Made by a program: the position numbers and the translations under genes. Of a stretch of DNA of 14,823 nucleotides, positions 13,237 through 14,823 are shown piece by piece (position 1 is the first letter of the stretch; every line of letters begins with the position of its first letter). The stretch covers positions 1-14,823 of the forward strand of contig JAZLGC010000096.1 in the NCBI GenBank assembly GCA_045616125.1, in the 5' to 3' direction. Source of the DNA: Treponema_I sp045616125. GTDB lineage: Bacteria > Spirochaetota > Spirochaetia > Treponematales > Treponemataceae. Below the pieces are notes generated by a model. The model saw only the letters and a list, made by a program, of their open reading frames with translations, ran no database searches and had not been told where the DNA came from.

Positions 13237-14526
13237 ATGCAGAGAAAACTCATCACCAGCCTACGACAATGGAAAGACGCACCGGATAGAAAACCGCTTA
13301 TTTTATGGGGAGCGCGGCAGGTTGGAAAAACCTGGCTTATGAAGGAATTCGGAGAATCCTGCTTTACAAACTACGTATATATTTCTTTTTACAACAACAG
13401 GAAAACTGCCGCGTTGTTTGAATCTGACTATGATACCCGGCGGATTATTCAAGCCTTGGAAGTTCAAGAGCACTGTTCCATTGAGCCACATACTACACTG
13501 ATTATATTTGATGAAGTACAGAATGCCCCCAAGGTATTGGAATCTCTAAAATACTTCTGTGAAGAAAGTCCTGAATACGCGGTAATAGCAGCCGGCTCAT
13601 TATTAGGAGTCAGTATTCATGAGGGCGTGTCATTTCCAGCAGGAAAAGTGAATGAACTTCATCTGTATCCCATGGATTTTGAAGAATTTCTGCTGGCAAA
13701 TAATGAACCGGTACTGGCTGAACTGTGCAAAGAGTATGCTGATCCGTTACTCTCCGATTTTCGTGAATCATACATAGAGCAGCTGAAAAACTATTACTTT
13801 ACCGGCGGCATGCCGGAATGTGTAAAAGCATTCTGCCAGAATCACGATTATGATCAGGTACGTGAAATACAGAATTCCATTATCAGCCAGTATGAAGGCG
13901 ATTTTGGAAAACACGTGCAGGCTAAGGAACTGCCAAGGCTTCGAATGGTTTGGAATGCTTTACCAATGCAGCTTGCCAAAGAAAATAAAAAATTCTTTTT
14001 TGGCCAAATAAAGAAAGGGGCACGCCAGAAAGATTTTGAAATTGCCATTCAATGGCTTTCTGATGCAGGATTGATACACAAGGTCCATAAAGTATCAAAA
14101 CCAGCCATACCATTAAAATCATACATTGACTTCTCGTCCTTCAAAATTTTCATGTGTGATATAGGTCTTCTTGCTGCCATGTCTGAGTTGGACGCAGAAA
14201 GCATTCTGGAAGGAAACTCGATTTTTACCGAATTTAAGGGAGCTTTGACAGAGCAATATGTTCTGCAGCAACTGATTTCCTGCACCACCTATACGCCGTA
14301 TTATTACTCAGGTGAAAAATCCACCTATGAAACTGATTTTCTGACTCAAAAAGGAAAAAATGTTATTCCCATTGAAGTTAAGGCAGAAGAAAACCTGAAA
14401 TCAAAAAGCCTGAAGGTATATTGCGATAAATTCAAGCCGAAACTGGCCATACGAACGTCTATGGCAAATTATAGAAATCAGGAATGGATGATGAATATCC
14501 CGCTGTGGTCTATTCACGGAGTATAA
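13237..14526 (+). CDS. AAA_14/DUF4143-family ATPase with nuclease-like C-terminus
   Basis: A 429-residue P-loop ATPase of the AAA_14 plus DUF4143 architecture, very common in anaerobe genomes and of unknown function. Walker A is GARQVGKT (25-32), Walker B is LIIFDEVQ (88-95), and a sensor-like AVIAAGSLLG lies at 115-124. The middle part (YYFTGGMPECVKAF) begins the DUF4143-linked region. The C-terminal portion (about 335-420) shows the PD-(D/E)XK pattern D367 (ETDFL), E380 and K382 (PIEVKAE), as in many members, suggesting DNA binding or cleavage. An upstream in-frame ATG at 13171 would start before the promoter elements, so ATG 13237 is chosen; MQRKLITSLRQWKD is the usual family start. It lies 81 bases after vapC with its own promoter. 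The sequence AAAAAGTGTTG flanks it on both sides (13194 and 14595). Confidence 0.88.
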   Translation: MQRKLITSLRQWKDAPDRKPLILWGARQVGKTWLMKEFGESCFTNYVYISFYNNRKTAALFESDYDTRRIIQALEVQEHCSIEPHTTLIIFDEVQNAPKVLESLKYFCEESPEYAVIAAGSLLGVSIHEGVSFPAGKVNELHLYPMDFEEFLLANNEPVLAELCKEYADPLLSDFRESYIEQLKNYYFTGGMPECVKAFCQNHDYDQVREIQNSIISQYEGDFGKHVQAKELPRLRMVWNALPMQLAKENKKFFFGQIKKGARQKDFEIAIQWLSDAGLIHKVHKVSKPAIPLKSYIDFSSFKIFMCDIGLLAAMSELDAESILEGNSIFTEFKGALTEQYVLQQLISCTTYTPYYYSGEKSTYETDFLTQKGKNVIPIEVKAEENLKSKSLKVYCDKFKPKLAIRTSMANYRNQEWMMNIPLWSIHGV

Positions 14527-14611
14527 AAGGAACGAGGGGGAGATCAGGAAATAGGAGATTAGTGAATTGAGATAAAATGGATGGCTATGTCCGTAAAAAG
14601 TGTTGCTTATA

Positions 14612-14695
14612 GTCACCCTGAACTAGTTTCAGGGTCTCATCATGATTCCACAAATCTACCGGATTGCCAGTACATGCAAAACCGCTGTGAATGAC
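14612..14695 (+). repeat. CACCCTGAAC-type palindromic dispersed repeat
   Basis: The element opens with GTCACCCTGAAC and closes with GTGAATGAC, so it is bounded by GTCA and TGAC. Its left part forms a hairpin, ACCCTGAA (14615-14622) with TTCAGGGT (14628-14635), loop of five bases. Elements opening with a Ccctgaac-x-agtttcagg hairpin recur between genes in many bacteria; I infer that this is one. A 13-base fragment of it occurs at 457-469. The stretch 14527-14611 just before it holds nothing I can identify. Confidence 0.55.
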
Positions 14696-14706
14696 GTTAC
14701 AACTGT

Positions 14707-14759
14707 TGAGTTTTGCGTTAGCAAAACTCAGTAAGGTTGTGTTGCATTGCAACACAACC
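14707..14759. repeat. Two back-to-back perfect hairpins
   Basis: The first has 10-base arms, TGAGTTTTGC (14707-14716) and GCAAAACTCA (14721-14730), loop GTTA. Four bases later the second has arms GGTTGTGTTGC (14735-14745) and GCAACACAACC (14749-14759), loop ATT (or 12-base arms around a single T). Both stems end in TTGC or TTTGC next to the loop but differ elsewhere. No T-run follows either strand closely, so ordinary termination is doubtful. No gene is visible from here to the end of the window. Confidence 0.8.
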
Positions 14760-14823
14760 GACCGTCGCTATTGGTGAATCCGGTTTTGACGGAAGGAAAA
14801 CATGTTCTTGCAAAGAAGACAGA

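Noticed and set aside
14700..14760. Integron attC site
   Set aside because: The hairpins do not show the paired RYYYAAC/GTTRRRY core sites, and no integrase is present in the window.
14802..14823. Start of a further gene (ATG 14802 preceded by AAGGA)
   Set aside because: Only seven codons fall inside the window, too few to support a coding call.

Overview
The window most likely comes from a host-associated or gut Treponema (Spirochaetota), of mid GC with AT-richer accessory patches. The reasons are family-level and inferred: coiled-coil tails typical of Rpn-family nuclease/transposase genes, a formylglycine-generating-enzyme (FGE/SUMF1)-fold exported protein, a BspA-type leucine-rich-repeat protein, a GH5 mannanase-like lipoprotein, and dispersed palindromic repeats. 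No rRNA, tRNA, CRISPR array or intact insertion sequence was seen.

Layout. (1) 1-723 is repeat-rich: a tandemly duplicated 3' end of an Rpn-like gene, then six alternating copies of an ATTACATA-type motif forming three palindromic units. (2) 724-4190 (minus strand) is an AT-rich accessory cassette: exported FGE-fold protein, BspA-type LRR protein, FRG-domain protein. The last two overlap by 8 bases. (3) 4304-9402 (plus strand) holds a small XRE regulator, an aldo/keto reductase with two 4Fe-4S motifs, a GH5 mannanase-like lipoprotein, a conserved hypothetical protein and a CstA-family transporter. A large 134-base inverted-repeat structure with a terminator lies between the mannanase and the hypothetical gene. 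(4) 9405-12354 (minus strand) is a probable three-gene operon: MFS transporter, FMN-dependent alpha-hydroxy-acid-dehydrogenase-like enzyme, xylose-isomerase-like TIM barrel. (5) 12443-14526 (plus strand) is a VapBC-type toxin-antitoxin pair followed by an AAA_14/DUF4143 ATPase with a nuclease-like C-terminus. (6) 14527-14823 is non-coding and holds a CACCCTGAAC-type palindromic repeat and two back-to-back hairpins.

How it fits together. The central genes look metabolic: mannan breakdown at the cell surface, redox handling of products, uptake of small carboxylates such as pyruvate, and an unknown sugar- or sugar-acid-like pathway encoded by the MFS/FMN/TIM operon. The left cassette and the VapBC/AAA block look like accessory or exchangeable DNA. 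The most striking regulatory pattern is that four genes (mannanase, hypothetical, vapB, AAA ATPase) have a -10 hexamer ending exactly seven bases before the A of the start codon. Three of them also have a -35 element at a 17-base spacing. This predicts leaderless mRNAs. A fifth gene (the FMN enzyme) may follow the same rule.
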